A stretch of DNA of 64,000 bases, from assembly GCF_040678635.1 (NCBI RefSeq), contig NZ_JBFATZ010000003.1, positions 558,001 through 622,000 on the forward strand. The letters run 5' to 3'. Below, in pieces: positions 8,045 through 16,433 of this stretch; the stretch's first letter is position 1, and every line of letters starts with the position of its first letter. Origin of the DNA: Thermopolyspora sp040678635. GTDB lineage: Bacteria > Actinomycetota > Actinomycetes > Streptosporangiales > Streptosporangiaceae. The position numbers were made by a program, and so were the translations under genes. A model generated the notes under the pieces. The model was not told where the DNA came from and did not search any database. It was given only the letters and a program-made list of their open reading frames with translations.

Positions 8045-8647
8045 ATGCGCGAGGAGCCGGCGCGTCGTGCACGGCGCATGATTCGGACGACGCGATCGCC
8101 CATGCTGGAGCGGCTTATCGGCCCCGACCGGACGCGCCGGGAGCCGGCGGCCGTCCGCGAGCTGATCCGGCGGACCGGCGGCCACCCCCACATCATCCAG
8201 GCGGTCGGCACGCGCATCGCGTCCCGCCCCGGCTGGGGCATCGCGGAGGCGGTCGGCCGTCTCGGTCCGTCCGGCCCGGATCTGCCGGTCCCGCCGGAGT
8301 GCGAGGCCATCGTGGGCCCGTACGAGTCGGCGGTGGAGCGGCTCTCCCTCGCCGAGGTCGAGGCCTTCTACTTCCTCTCCCTGCTGGATGAGCCGGACTT
8401 CTCCCTCGCCACCGCGTCGGCCGTGCTGAACCTGCCCCACGCCGCCGCCGCGGTCCTGCTGGAGTCCCTGGTCGACGTGCACCTGCTCGAATCCGCGGGT
8501 CCGGACCGCTACCGCTACCAGGAGCCCCTGCGCAACTACGCCCGCGATCACGTGGGCGACCGCCTCGCGGCACGCCGCGCGGCGGCGGCGAGGTTCCGGC
8601 GTCTCGACGACGCCAGGACCGGCCGCCTCTACGTCGGCGCGGGCTGA
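8045..8647 (+). CDS. Stand-alone NB-ARC C-terminal (helical/winged-helix) fragment, AfsR-like
   Basis: A 200-residue protein resembling the segment that follows the NTPase core in AfsR/SARP-type NB-ARC regulators. It has a GGHPHIIQAVGTRIASRPGW helix (usual form: GGLPLALR-x-AG-x-RLA), then an L-S-x-x-E-AFYFLSLL winged-helix region and LLESLVDVHLLES-x-GPDRYRYQEPLRNYAR. No P-loop, BTAD or TPR part is present, so it is either a truncated relic or a small regulator. The start at ATG 8045 lies in duplicated sequence; ATG 8102 is an alternative. Confidence 0.5.
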   Translation: MREEPARRARRMIRTTRSPMLERLIGPDRTRREPAAVRELIRRTGGHPHIIQAVGTRIASRPGWGIAEAVGRLGPSGPDLPVPPECEAIVGPYESAVERLSLAEVEAFYFLSLLDEPDFSLATASAVLNLPHAAAAVLLESLVDVHLLESAGPDRYRYQEPLRNYARDHVGDRLAARRAAAARFRRLDDARTGRLYVGAG

Positions 8648-8654
8648 CCGGCCG

Positions 8655-9701
8655 TCAGGTCCGCCGCCGCGTACGGCGCAGCAGCTCGATGACCGCCTTC
8701 TCCGCCTCGCCGTGGGTGGCGAGCGTCGCGGTGTCGTCGCCGATGTGCCCCAGCGCCGGGGCGATCGTGTGCCCGTGCTCGTACAGCTCGATGACCCGCG
8801 GATCCACGTACGACGCGCGGGCCACGGCGGGGGTGTTGCCGAGGTACTCGGCCACCTCCGTCATCACCCGCGACACCGCCCGTTTCTGCCCCCGGCTCCC
8901 CCGCGCGGGCGAGGAGACCGCGAGCCCGACGGCGGCGAGGACGGTGGCGTGCCAGGTGCGGAAGTCCTTGGCGGTGACCTCCTCGCCGAAGGTCTCCTTG
9001 AGGTAGGCGTTGATGTCGGCGCTGCGCACGTCCCGCCACCGGCCGTCCTCCTTGAAGCGCAGCAGCTCGCCCTCGCCGCGCGAGCACAGCGCGCGGACGA
9101 CCGCGCAGACCCCCTCGTCGGCGAGCACCTGCTCGCGCTGCTTGCCGCCCTTGGCCGGGTAGGAGCAGGTGACCGTGCCGTTGGCGCAGGTGATGTGCTC
9201 CACGCGCAGGGTGGCCAGGCCGAAGGAGTCGGTGTACTCCTCGCCGCCGACGCGGAAGAAGCCGACGTCGAGCATGCGGGCGGCGGTCGCCATGACGCGC
9301 CGCTTGGTCAGGCCGCGGCCATCAAGGTGCTCGGCGACGCGGGCGCGGAAGTCCGGCAGGTGCTCGGCGATCTCCAGGACGCGGTCGAACTTGGCCCGGT
9401 CCTGCTGCCGGCGCCACTCGTCGTGGTACCGGTACTGGCGGCGGCCCGCCGCGTCCGTGCCGACGGCCTGGATGTGCCCGGTGGGGTCGGCGCAGATCCA
9501 CACGTCGGTCCACGCGGGCGGGATCGCCAGGGATTTGATCCGCCTGATGGTCCGGTGGTCGTGGATCCGGCGGCCCCGGGCGTCGTAATAGCTGAACCCG
9601 CTGCCCCGGCGGCGGCGTACGATGCCCGGCTCGGCCGGGTTGCTCGGACGCAGGTCGATCGGGGCCGGTTCGAAGATCTCTATAAGGTGTGAGGTGTTCA
9701 T
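8655..9701 (-). CDS. DNA topoisomerase IB
   Basis: A 348-residue poxvirus/eukaryotic-type topoisomerase I. The N-terminal beta domain contains GIVRRRRGSGFSYYDARGRRI and IPPAWTDVWI. The catalytic domain has the DFRTWHAT segment (catalytic Arg and nearby His) and the nucleophilic Tyr at about residue 298 in ARASYVDPRVIE. It would relax DNA by a 3'-phosphotyrosyl intermediate. The gene is monocistronic in appearance and splits the glycosyltransferase blocks; nothing links it functionally to heptose. Confidence 0.92.
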   Translation of the reverse strand: MNTSHLIEIFEPAPIDLRPSNPAEPGIVRRRRGSGFSYYDARGRRIHDHRTIRRIKSLAIPPAWTDVWICADPTGHIQAVGTDAAGRRQYRYHDEWRRQQDRAKFDRVLEIAEHLPDFRARVAEHLDGRGLTKRRVMATAARMLDVGFFRVGGEEYTDSFGLATLRVEHITCANGTVTCSYPAKGGKQREQVLADEGVCAVVRALCSRGEGELLRFKEDGRWRDVRSADINAYLKETFGEEVTAKDFRTWHATVLAAVGLAVSSPARGSRGQKRAVSRVMTEVAEYLGNTPAVARASYVDPRVIELYEHGHTIAPALGHIGDDTATLATHGEAEKAVIELLRRTRRRT

Positions 9702-9708
9702 GGCTGGC

Positions 9709-10764
9709 TCATGTCAGTAGGTCGGCCGCTTCCCGGGCCACCGCGTCCACCGGGATGTCCGCCACCCACGAGACCCGGTGCCCGCAGTCCTTCATGCCGA
9801 TGTCGACGCGGTTTCCGCCGCACGCCGGGCAGGCGAGCGTCCAGGAGAGCAGCGGGCGGTGCTGTGCCCTGGTCAGCGGTCCCGCGTTGATGAGGTTTCC
9901 ACACCAGTAAATGCCAACCGTGGGGGTGCCCACGGCGGCGGCCAGGTGCCGGGGCCCGGTGTCGTTGCTGATCAGCAGGTCGCAGGCGGCGTACAGGGCG
10001 GCGAGGCCGCCGATGCCGAGCTCGTCCACGACGGCCCGGGCGGGGGTGCGCATCGCGGCGACGACGCGGGCGACGACGTCCCGCTCGGACCCGGTGCCGG
10101 TGACGACGACGGGCCGGTTGAGCCGGTCGGCGACGCGGGCGAAGCGTTCGGCGGGCCAGCGGCGGCGCGGGTCGCTCGCGCCCGGGTGCACCGCCACCAG
10201 GCCGCGCGGCAGCGGGCCGAGCACCCGGGCGAGCTGGGCCCAGTCGTCGCGGGTGACGGCGAGGCGGGGCTCGGGCGGGCCGTCGAGCCGGGCGCCGACC
10301 AGGCCGGCGACCTCCAGGTAGCGCATCGTCTCGTGCTGGTAGTAGACGTACGGCACCCAGCGGTCCAGCGGCTCGGCGTCGGCGGCGCGCAGCCCGGCCG
10401 TGACGCGGGCCCCCAGCCTGCGTACGCACGGGTTGGAGTACCGGCCGCCGCCGTGCATCTGCAGCGCCAGGTCGAAGCGGCGGCGGCGCAGGCCCGCGTA
10501 GAACTCCTCGGGCGCCTCGCCCTCCTCGGTGTCGGGCAGCGAGACCCCCTTGATCGGCGGCAGGGCGACCACCTCGTCCACCGGTCCCGGGCGGCCGCGC
10601 AGGAAGCGGGCGTGCCACTCGCGGGCGAGCAGCGTCAGCCGGGCCTGCGGATAGGCGGCCTTGAGCGCCTCCAACGCCGGGTAGGCGAGCAGCAGGTCGC
10701 CGATCGCGTTCGCCCGCAGCACCGCGATGCTGCGCACCTCCGGTACCCAGTGGCGTGTCCTCAC
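9709..10764 (-). CDS. GT9 heptosyltransferase-like glycosyltransferase (3)
   Basis: A 351-residue family 9 enzyme. It has SIAVLRANAIGDLLLAYPALEAL at the N-terminus, VHPGASDPRRRWPAERFARV in the middle, and the classical ISNDTGPRHLAAAVGTP donor site. A C-terminal Cys cluster (LACPACGGN...DCGH) is typical of a GT9 subgroup. The start is GTG 10764, which overlaps the stop of the upstream GT2 gene (GTGA), so the two form a coupled pair transcribed leftward. It retains the canonical DTGP residues that the paralogue at 3061 has changed. Confidence 0.87.
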   Translation of the reverse strand: MRTRHWVPEVRSIAVLRANAIGDLLLAYPALEALKAAYPQARLTLLAREWHARFLRGRPGPVDEVVALPPIKGVSLPDTEEGEAPEEFYAGLRRRRFDLALQMHGGGRYSNPCVRRLGARVTAGLRAADAEPLDRWVPYVYYQHETMRYLEVAGLVGARLDGPPEPRLAVTRDDWAQLARVLGPLPRGLVAVHPGASDPRRRWPAERFARVADRLNRPVVVTGTGSERDVVARVVAAMRTPARAVVDELGIGGLAALYAACDLLISNDTGPRHLAAAVGTPTVGIYWCGNLINAGPLTRAQHRPLLSWTLACPACGGNRVDIGMKDCGHRVSWVADIPVDAVAREAADLLT

Positions 10765-11705
10765 GGCCCCTCGTCCGCGATCACGTAGTCGTAGCATTCG
10801 GCGTCCCGGTCGCGGATCGTGGTGGGCAGCTCCAGGTGGTAGGCGCGGCTGGGCAGCAGGCCCGCCCCGCCGTACCGCTCCATGACCCTGAGCTGGGCGA
10901 CCACGTCCTCGCCCGCGTGCCGGGGCGGCACCCTCGGCCAGAAGCCGAAGCCGCCGCACTCGACGAGCCGGCGCCGGTCGTAGAGCACGCAGGCGCCGAT
11001 CCAGGCCACCTTGTACGCCCACCACGACCGCTCGTCGCGGCGGTGCTTGCGGGCCAGGTGCAGCGGGTTGGCCGCGTTGTGCAGGCGGTGCCGCGCCCAG
11101 GCCGGGCTCCCCCGGCGTACTCGTTCCGGGCGCACCCCGTGCCGCCACTCCTCGTACGGCACCAGCTCGTCCGGCCGCAGATCGTCCCGATACGACAGCC
11201 CCTGCACGGCGAAGCCCACGAACCCGCATTCGAGCGCCCCGAGCGCGTGCGCGAGCACGGCGACGCCGTGCGGGTCGAGCCAGACGTCGTCGTCGAGGAA
11301 GAGCACGGCGGGCCGGTCCGCGCGGGCGAGCAGGAAGGCGCGCTGCTCGGCCATGCCCCGAGGCGGCACGTGCCGGTGCACCTCCACGGGATGCCCGTGG
11401 TGTTCGAGGATGCGGATGGCCGCGGCCACGACGGGCTCCTCGCGCACCGGGGCCGTGGACTGGTCCGACACGATCACCCGGAACCCGGGCGCGCTCTGCG
11501 CCGCCAGCCCGGTCAGCGTGACGGCCAGCGCGTCGGGCCGGTCCCGGGTGGGCACGAGCACATCGACGCAGGTGGCCTGGGCGATATCGCCGCCCGGGCC
11601 GTCGGGGCGGCGCCCGTCGGTCTGCCCGTCGGTCTGCCCGTCGGTCTGCCCGTCGGTCTGCCCGTCGGTCTGCCCGTCGGTCTGGAGGCGGGGCATCGCG
11701 AACAC
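10761..11705 (-). CDS. GT2-like glycosyltransferase with an N-terminal QTDG repeat
   Basis: A 314-residue GT-A-fold enzyme. After a low-complexity N-terminus, residues about 46-60 read CVDVLVPTRDRPDAL, with the DXD-type metal site FLDDDVWLD near residue 135 and a later GED motif (HAGEDV). Residues 9-31 are six copies of QTDG encoded by a perfect 12-bp repeat, a probably flexible and length-variable tail. The start is GTG 11705; ATG 11696 is an alternative. It is the first gene of a leftward pair with GT9 (3). Confidence 0.82.
   Translation of the reverse strand: MFAMPRLQTDGQTDGQTDGQTDGQTDGQTDGRRPDGPGGDIAQATCVDVLVPTRDRPDALAVTLTGLAAQSAPGFRVIVSDQSTAPVREEPVVAAAIRILEHHGHPVEVHRHVPPRGMAEQRAFLLARADRPAVLFLDDDVWLDPHGVAVLAHALGALECGFVGFAVQGLSYRDDLRPDELVPYEEWRHGVRPERVRRGSPAWARHRLHNAANPLHLARKHRRDERSWWAYKVAWIGACVLYDRRRLVECGGFGFWPRVPPRHAGEDVVAQLRVMERYGGAGLLPSRAYHLELPTTIRDRDAECYDYVIADEGP
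11613..11684 (-). repeat. Six perfect copies of a 12-bp coding repeat
   Basis: The plus-strand unit CCCGTCGGTCTG occurs six times without a mismatch and encodes QTDG repeats at the N-terminus of the GT2 protein. Because 12 is a multiple of three, copy-number change keeps the frame and changes only the length of the tail. Confidence 0.9.
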
Positions 11706-11962
11706 GGCTCTCGGCTACCCCTGGGGCACCTGGATAAACCAGGCAACACGGTCATTACCCTGCGGCCCGGCCATGGTCCGCGTGGTTTTTCCAGGCGTTT
11801 ACTTCGTAATACGCCGGATCCTGGTGATTATCGCGTGCGTCGCGTCGGTCGCCTGCGCGCCGGGCGGAATTTCCCTGTGGGGAGAAAACCACGTCCGATG
11901 GTGGTGACGAGCAAACTCCCCTGGCGCAGTTTGTTGTACAAATTGAGCGGTACTAGTCCGTC

Positions 11963-12553
11963 ATGGAAGAGTGCATCGATCGACTGCAGACGGCGCTTGA
12001 GCACATCCGCCCCGCGCTCGCCACGATCGGCGCGTGGGGCGAGCGCCTGGCGTCGGTCCTGTACGCCGACGGCCGGCTGCTGGCGTGCGGCAACGGGGGC
12101 AGCGCCGCGCAGGCGCAGCACCTGACGGCGGAGCTGGTGGGCCGCTTCGAGAAGGAGCGGCGGCCGTTCTCGGCGATCCCGCTGCACGTGGACACCTCCT
12201 CGCTCACCGCGATCGTGAACGACTACCGGCCGGACGAGGTGTTCGCCCGGCAGGTGCGGGCGCACGGACGGCGCGGCGACGTGCTGGTCTGCCTGTCCAC
12301 CAGCGGTGCGAGCCCGAACGTGGTCGCCGCCGCCGCGATGGCGCGCGAGGTGGGCATGACCACGTGGGCGATGACCGGCCCGGCCCCGAACGCGCTGGGC
12401 GCGGCCTGTGACGACGCGATCGCGGTCGAGGCGGCGGGCACGGCCACCGTGCAGGAGGTGCACCTTGTCCTAGTCCATGCACTTTGTTCCGTTTTGGACC
12501 AAGCCTCGGGGAGAAGCGGCTCCGATCCGTTTTCCTGCTACTTCTCCGGGTAG
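11963..12553 (+). CDS. gmhA: Sedoheptulose-7-phosphate isomerase (SIS domain)
   Basis: A 196-residue SIS-fold protein. Residues 43-53 read GNGGSAAQAQH, the substrate-phosphate loop of GmhA, with STSGASPNVVAA near residue 118 and an E-V-H near the C-terminus (TVQEVHLVLVHAL) matching the catalytic Glu/His region. GmhA converts sedoheptulose-7-phosphate to D-glycero-D-manno-heptose-7-phosphate. The C-terminal tail (QASGRSGSDPFSCYFSG) is longer than in typical homologues. It is followed after 9 bp by hldE and divergent from the GT2-GT9 pair. Confidence 0.88.
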   Translation: MEECIDRLQTALEHIRPALATIGAWGERLASVLYADGRLLACGNGGSAAQAQHLTAELVGRFEKERRPFSAIPLHVDTSSLTAIVNDYRPDEVFARQVRAHGRRGDVLVCLSTSGASPNVVAAAAMAREVGMTTWAMTGPAPNALGAACDDAIAVEAAGTATVQEVHLVLVHALCSVLDQASGRSGSDPFSCYFSG

Positions 12554-12562
12554 CCGCTTCTC

Positions 12563-13993
12563 ATGATCGAGCGCTTCACGAAGCTGAAGGTCGTCGTCGT
12601 CGGGGACGTGATGCTCGACTCCTGGCTCCAGGGTCCGGCCACCCGCATGGCGCAGGAGGCCCCCGTACCGGTGGTCAGCGTCGAGCGAAGCGAGGACGCC
12701 CCCGGCGGCGCGGCGAACACGGCGGTGAACCTCGCCGCGCTCGGAGCGAACGTGCACATGCTGGGCGTCGTCGGCGACGACCCGCCGGGCGCGCTGCTCA
12801 CCCGCGTCCTGCGCCGTCACGGCGTCACCGGGCTGCTCAAAGGCGACCGCCGCACCGCCGTCAAGCGCCGCATCATGGCCGGGCACCAGCTCGTCGCCCG
12901 GTACGACGAGGAGGACCGAAGCCCGATCCCCGACGACCTCGCCCGCCGGCTGATCGACCGGCTCCGCCGTCTCGCGCCCCGCGCCGACGTGGTCGTGGCC
13001 TGCGACTACGGCGCGGGCGTGTGCACCGAGGCGGTGCGCGCGGCCCTGTGCGGACTGCCGCTGCTGGTCGTGGACGCGCACGACGTGCGGCCCTGGGCGG
13101 ACTGCCGCCCCACCGCCATCCTGCCGAACTTCGCCGAGGTGTCGCGGCTGCTCGGCGACGGCGCCCCCGCCGGGAACGGCGCCGCAGGCCACGCCGACCG
13201 GATCGGGTTCCTCACCCGCAGCTCCCAGCGGATCCTCGACTCGGCCCGCGCCGACATCGTCGTCACCACCCTCGACGGCGAGGGCACGCTGCTGCACCGG
13301 CGGGGGCGGCAGCCGTACCGGACCTATGCGGTGCCCGCCCCCGACCACATGAGCACCGGCGCGGGCGACACCTTCACCGCGGCGTTCGCGCTCGGCCTCG
13401 CCGCCGGCGGCACCCCGGAGGAGTCCGCCGACCTCGGGCAGGCCGCCGCCCGCGTCGTGGTGCGCAGGCCCGGCACGGCCGCCTGCACCCGGCACGAGCT
13501 CATCCAGGAGCTCGGCTCCGGCGGGCTCGCCGTACCGCCCGACATCCTGGTCAAGAAGGTGGCCGAGCACCGCGAGCAGGGCGATCGCGTGGTGTTCACC
13601 AACGGCTGCTTCGACGTGCTGCACCGCGGGCACGTGGCGTGCCTGGAGGAGGCGCGGTCGCTCGGCGACGTGCTGATCGTCGCGGTGAACGCCGACGCGA
13701 GCGTGGCCCGGCTCAAGGGGCCCGACCGTCCGATCAACGCCTGCGAGGATCGCGTGGCGGTGCTCGCGGCGCTCGACTGCGTGGACTACGTCGTCGTGTT
13801 CGACGAGGACGATCCGGGCGAGCTGATCCGGCTGGTGCGGCCGGACGTGTACGTCAAGGGCGGCGACTACCACCCCGACCTGCTCCCCGAGGCGGAGCTG
13901 GTGCGCGCGCTCGGCGGCACGGTGCGGGTGCTGGAGTACGTGCCGGACCGCTCCACCACCGCCATCGTCAATCGCATCCGGGAACGCACATAG
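12563..13993 (+). CDS. hldE: Bifunctional heptose-7-phosphate kinase / heptose-1-phosphate adenylyltransferase
   Basis: A 476-residue two-domain protein with the same order as enterobacterial HldE. Residues 1-315 are a PfkB/ribokinase kinase with the PGGAANTAVNLA substrate loop (47-58) and the GAGD catalytic motif (266-269). Residues about 343-476 are a cytidylyltransferase-like domain with TNGCFDVLHRGH, whose HxGH motif is at 354-357, and a later RSTTAIVNRI. The enzyme makes heptose-1,7-bisphosphate and then activates heptose-1-phosphate with ATP. GmhA precedes it and GmhB is at 1225, so the full route to ADP-D,D-heptose is encoded here. No extended-SDR HldD epimerase is visible in the window. 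Confidence 0.93.
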   Translation: MIERFTKLKVVVVGDVMLDSWLQGPATRMAQEAPVPVVSVERSEDAPGGAANTAVNLAALGANVHMLGVVGDDPPGALLTRVLRRHGVTGLLKGDRRTAVKRRIMAGHQLVARYDEEDRSPIPDDLARRLIDRLRRLAPRADVVVACDYGAGVCTEAVRAALCGLPLLVVDAHDVRPWADCRPTAILPNFAEVSRLLGDGAPAGNGAAGHADRIGFLTRSSQRILDSARADIVVTTLDGEGTLLHRRGRQPYRTYAVPAPDHMSTGAGDTFTAAFALGLAAGGTPEESADLGQAAARVVVRRPGTAACTRHELIQELGSGGLAVPPDILVKKVAEHREQGDRVVFTNGCFDVLHRGHVACLEEARSLGDVLIVAVNADASVARLKGPDRPINACEDRVAVLAALDCVDYVVVFDEDDPGELIRLVRPDVYVKGGDYHPDLLPEAELVRALGGTVRVLEYVPDRSTTAIVNRIRERT

Positions 13994-14086
13994 GGGCGGG
14001 CGGCGGGGGTAGTGGGAGGTCTCCTATCGCCTAGTGAACCGAGATGTCCGCTTCATATGTCCGCCAGCCCATTTTTGGAGGCGACC

Positions 14087-14341
14087 ATGAGCCAGATTCC
14101 AGAGGAACGCTCCGAGACCGGCAAGCCGATGGTCCCCGCCACCCCGCGCGACGTCGTGCACATCCGGCTCGGGTCGTTCGTCCTCCTGTTCACCCTCGCG
14201 TTCGGAGCGTTGGCGTTCGTCATCGGCGCACCGGTGCTCAGCATCGTCCTGTGGGCGATCGCCCTGTTCGTGATCATCGACATCGTCCTCGCCGTACGGC
14301 GGCAGCGCCGCATGGGCGGCAGCGCGGACGGGCTCGAATAG
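14087..14341 (+). CDS. Small two-helix membrane protein
   Basis: An 84-residue protein. After a polar N-terminus of about 28 residues come two hydrophobic helices (about 30-48 and 50-69) and a basic, Gly-rich tail (RRQRRMGG). The ATG at 14087 follows TTTGGAG at good spacing; a longer reading has no ribosome-binding site. Function is unknown. It lies between hldE and transketolase on the same strand, with 93 bp and 114 bp gaps, so it may be an accessory of this unit. Confidence 0.7.
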   Translation: MSQIPEERSETGKPMVPATPRDVVHIRLGSFVLLFTLAFGALAFVIGAPVLSIVLWAIALFVIIDIVLAVRRQRRMGGSADGLE

Positions 14342-14455
14342 CCGACGACGATCCCGACGAAAGGGATTTCTCAGCCTGCGGAGCCGGTCTCCTGGCACCG
14401 CCGTGCCCCTGGCCCGCCGCTGAACCGAACGAAGACCCGAAGGAGTGAGGACCCG

Positions 14456-16303
14456 ATGGTCGTCGAGGATCTGGAATTCCTGTGCGAGCTGGCCGCGCAG
14501 TTGCGCGTGGACTCCGTCCGCGCCTCCGCCGCGGCCGGGTCGGGGCACCCGACCTCCTCGCTGTCCGCGGCCGAGCTGATGGCGGTGCTGCTCGCCCGCC
14601 ACCTGCGCTACGACGTCGACGACCCCGGCAATCCGGCCAACGACCATCTGATCTTCTCCAAGGGCCACGCCTCGCCGCTGTACTACGCGATGCTCAAGGC
14701 GGCCGGGGCGATCACCGACGAGGAGCTGCTGACCTTCCGGCGGCACGGCAGCCGGCTGGAGGGGCATCCTACGCCGCGGCTGCCGTGGGTGGACGTGGCG
14801 ACCGGGTCGCTCGGGTTCGGGCTGCCGGTCGGGGTGGGTCTCGCGCTGACCGGGCGGCGGCTGGACCGCCTGCCGTACCGGGTGTGGGTGCTGTGCGGGG
14901 ACAGCGAGCTCGCCGAGGGGTCGATGTGGGAGGCGTTCGAGCACGCCGGGCACGAGGGGCTGTCGAACCTGACGGCGATCGTGGACGTCAACCGGCTCGG
15001 GCAGCGCGGGCCGACGCGGCACGGCTGGGACCTCGCCGCGTACGCGGCCCGGATCAACGCCTTCGGGTGGCACACCATCGAGATCGACGGGCACGATCCC
15101 GGGCAGATCGACTTCGCGCTCGCCGACGCGGCGATGTCGCGGCGGCGGCCCACCGCGATCATCGCGCGTACGCGCAAGGGCATGGGGGTCTCGGCGGTCG
15201 AGGACCGCGAGGGGTTCCACGGCAAGCCGCTGAAGGACCCCGAGCAGGCGATCGAGGAACTGGGCGAGGTGCGCGAGATGGTCGTGCGGGTCGCGCCGCC
15301 GCCGGAGTCGTCGCGGGGGCCGCATCGGTTCGTCGGCGGGCCGTATCGGGGGCCGGCGTACGAGATCGGGGGCGTGGTCGCCACGCGGGACGCGTTCGGG
15401 GCGGCGCTTGAGGCGCTCGGGTCGGCGCGCGGGAACGTGGTGGCCCTCGACGGGGAGGTCGCGGACTCGACGCGGACCGAGGCGTTCGCCGGGGCGCATC
15501 CGGAGCGGTTCTTCGAGTTCTACATCGCCGAGCAGCAGATGGTGGCGGCGGCGATCGGCATGCAGCGCCGCGGCTGGGTCCCCTATGTGGCGACATTTGC
15601 CGCTTTCTTCACCCGCGCGTACGACTTCGTGCGCATGGCGGCGATCAGCCGGGCCGATGTGCGCCTGGTCGGATCCCATGCCGGGGTGTCCATCGGCGCC
15701 GACGGCCCCTCGCAGATGGGGCTGGAGGATCTGGCCGCGTTCCGCGCCGTGCACGGCAGCACGGTGCTCTACCCGTGCGACGCCAACCAGGCCGCCGCGC
15801 TCACCGCCGCGATGGCCGACATCACGGGCGTCTCGTACCTGCGCACCACCAGGAACGCCACCCCGGTCATCTACCGGCCGGGCGAGGAGTTCCCCGTCGG
15901 CGGCTCCCGGGTCCTGCGCGGCTCCGGGCGCGACGTCGTCACGATCGTCGCGGCGGGCATCACCGTGCACGAGGCGCTCGCCGCCGCCGACGCGCTGGCC
16001 GGGGACGGCGTGGCGGCGGGGGTGATCGACGCGTACTCCGTCAAGCCGCTCGACGCGGCGACGATCCGGGAGGCGGCGGACCGTACCCGGCTCGTCATCA
16101 CGGTGGAGGACCACTGGCCCGAGGGCGGCCTCGGCGACGCCGTGCTCGACGCGCTCGCCGACATGGACGCCAAGGTCGTCAAGCTGGCCGTACGGGTCAT
16201 GCCCGGCTCGGCGACCACCGAGGAGCAGCTCAGGGACGCGGGCATCGACCACGCCGCCATCCGCGAGGCCGTCCACGACCTGCTGGCCGTCGCCACGTCC
16301 TGA
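14456..16303 (+). CDS. tkt: Transketolase
   Basis: A 615-residue thiamine-diphosphate enzyme, shorter than the usual ~690-residue bacterial form and closer to the animal-type layout. The pyrophosphate/ThDP domain has SGHPTSSLSAAEL, GHASPLYYAML and the GDSELAEGS metal motif. The central pyrimidine domain has E of YIAEQQMV, then a C-terminal domain. It interconverts pentose phosphates with sedoheptulose-7-phosphate, which is exactly the GmhA substrate. Position directly downstream of gmhA-hldE supports a role in feeding heptose synthesis, though a general pentose-phosphate role cannot be excluded. Confidence 0.88.
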   Translation: MVVEDLEFLCELAAQLRVDSVRASAAAGSGHPTSSLSAAELMAVLLARHLRYDVDDPGNPANDHLIFSKGHASPLYYAMLKAAGAITDEELLTFRRHGSRLEGHPTPRLPWVDVATGSLGFGLPVGVGLALTGRRLDRLPYRVWVLCGDSELAEGSMWEAFEHAGHEGLSNLTAIVDVNRLGQRGPTRHGWDLAAYAARINAFGWHTIEIDGHDPGQIDFALADAAMSRRRPTAIIARTRKGMGVSAVEDREGFHGKPLKDPEQAIEELGEVREMVVRVAPPPESSRGPHRFVGGPYRGPAYEIGGVVATRDAFGAALEALGSARGNVVALDGEVADSTRTEAFAGAHPERFFEFYIAEQQMVAAAIGMQRRGWVPYVATFAAFFTRAYDFVRMAAISRADVRLVGSHAGVSIGADGPSQMGLEDLAAFRAVHGSTVLYPCDANQAAALTAAMADITGVSYLRTTRNATPVIYRPGEEFPVGGSRVLRGSGRDVVTIVAAGITVHEALAAADALAGDGVAAGVIDAYSVKPLDAATIREAADRTRLVITVEDHWPEGGLGDAVLDALADMDAKVVKLAVRVMPGSATTEEQLRDAGIDHAAIREAVHDLLAVATS

Positions 16304-16396
16304 CGCGCGGGTTTTCTCACAGGGCGAACACGCCGTCACGGTCGGTGGTCCGCCCGCGCCGTGCGAAGATTGTTTCCGCCACGCGACATCTCATTC

Positions 16397-16433
16397 TTGA
16401 CTGATTCCAGAAAATGGGCCAGTCTGTGCGACG
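16397..16433 (+). promoter_or_regulatory. furA promoter/operator with leaderless start
   Basis: TTGACT (16397-16402) and CAGTCT (16420-16425) are spaced 17 bp apart. The predicted transcription start falls on or next to the GTG start codon at 16433, giving a leaderless mRNA. The AT-rich stretch TCTTGACTGATTCCAGAAAA closely resembles the conserved furA operator of mycobacteria and streptomycetes, so FurA autoregulation is likely. Confidence 0.65.
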
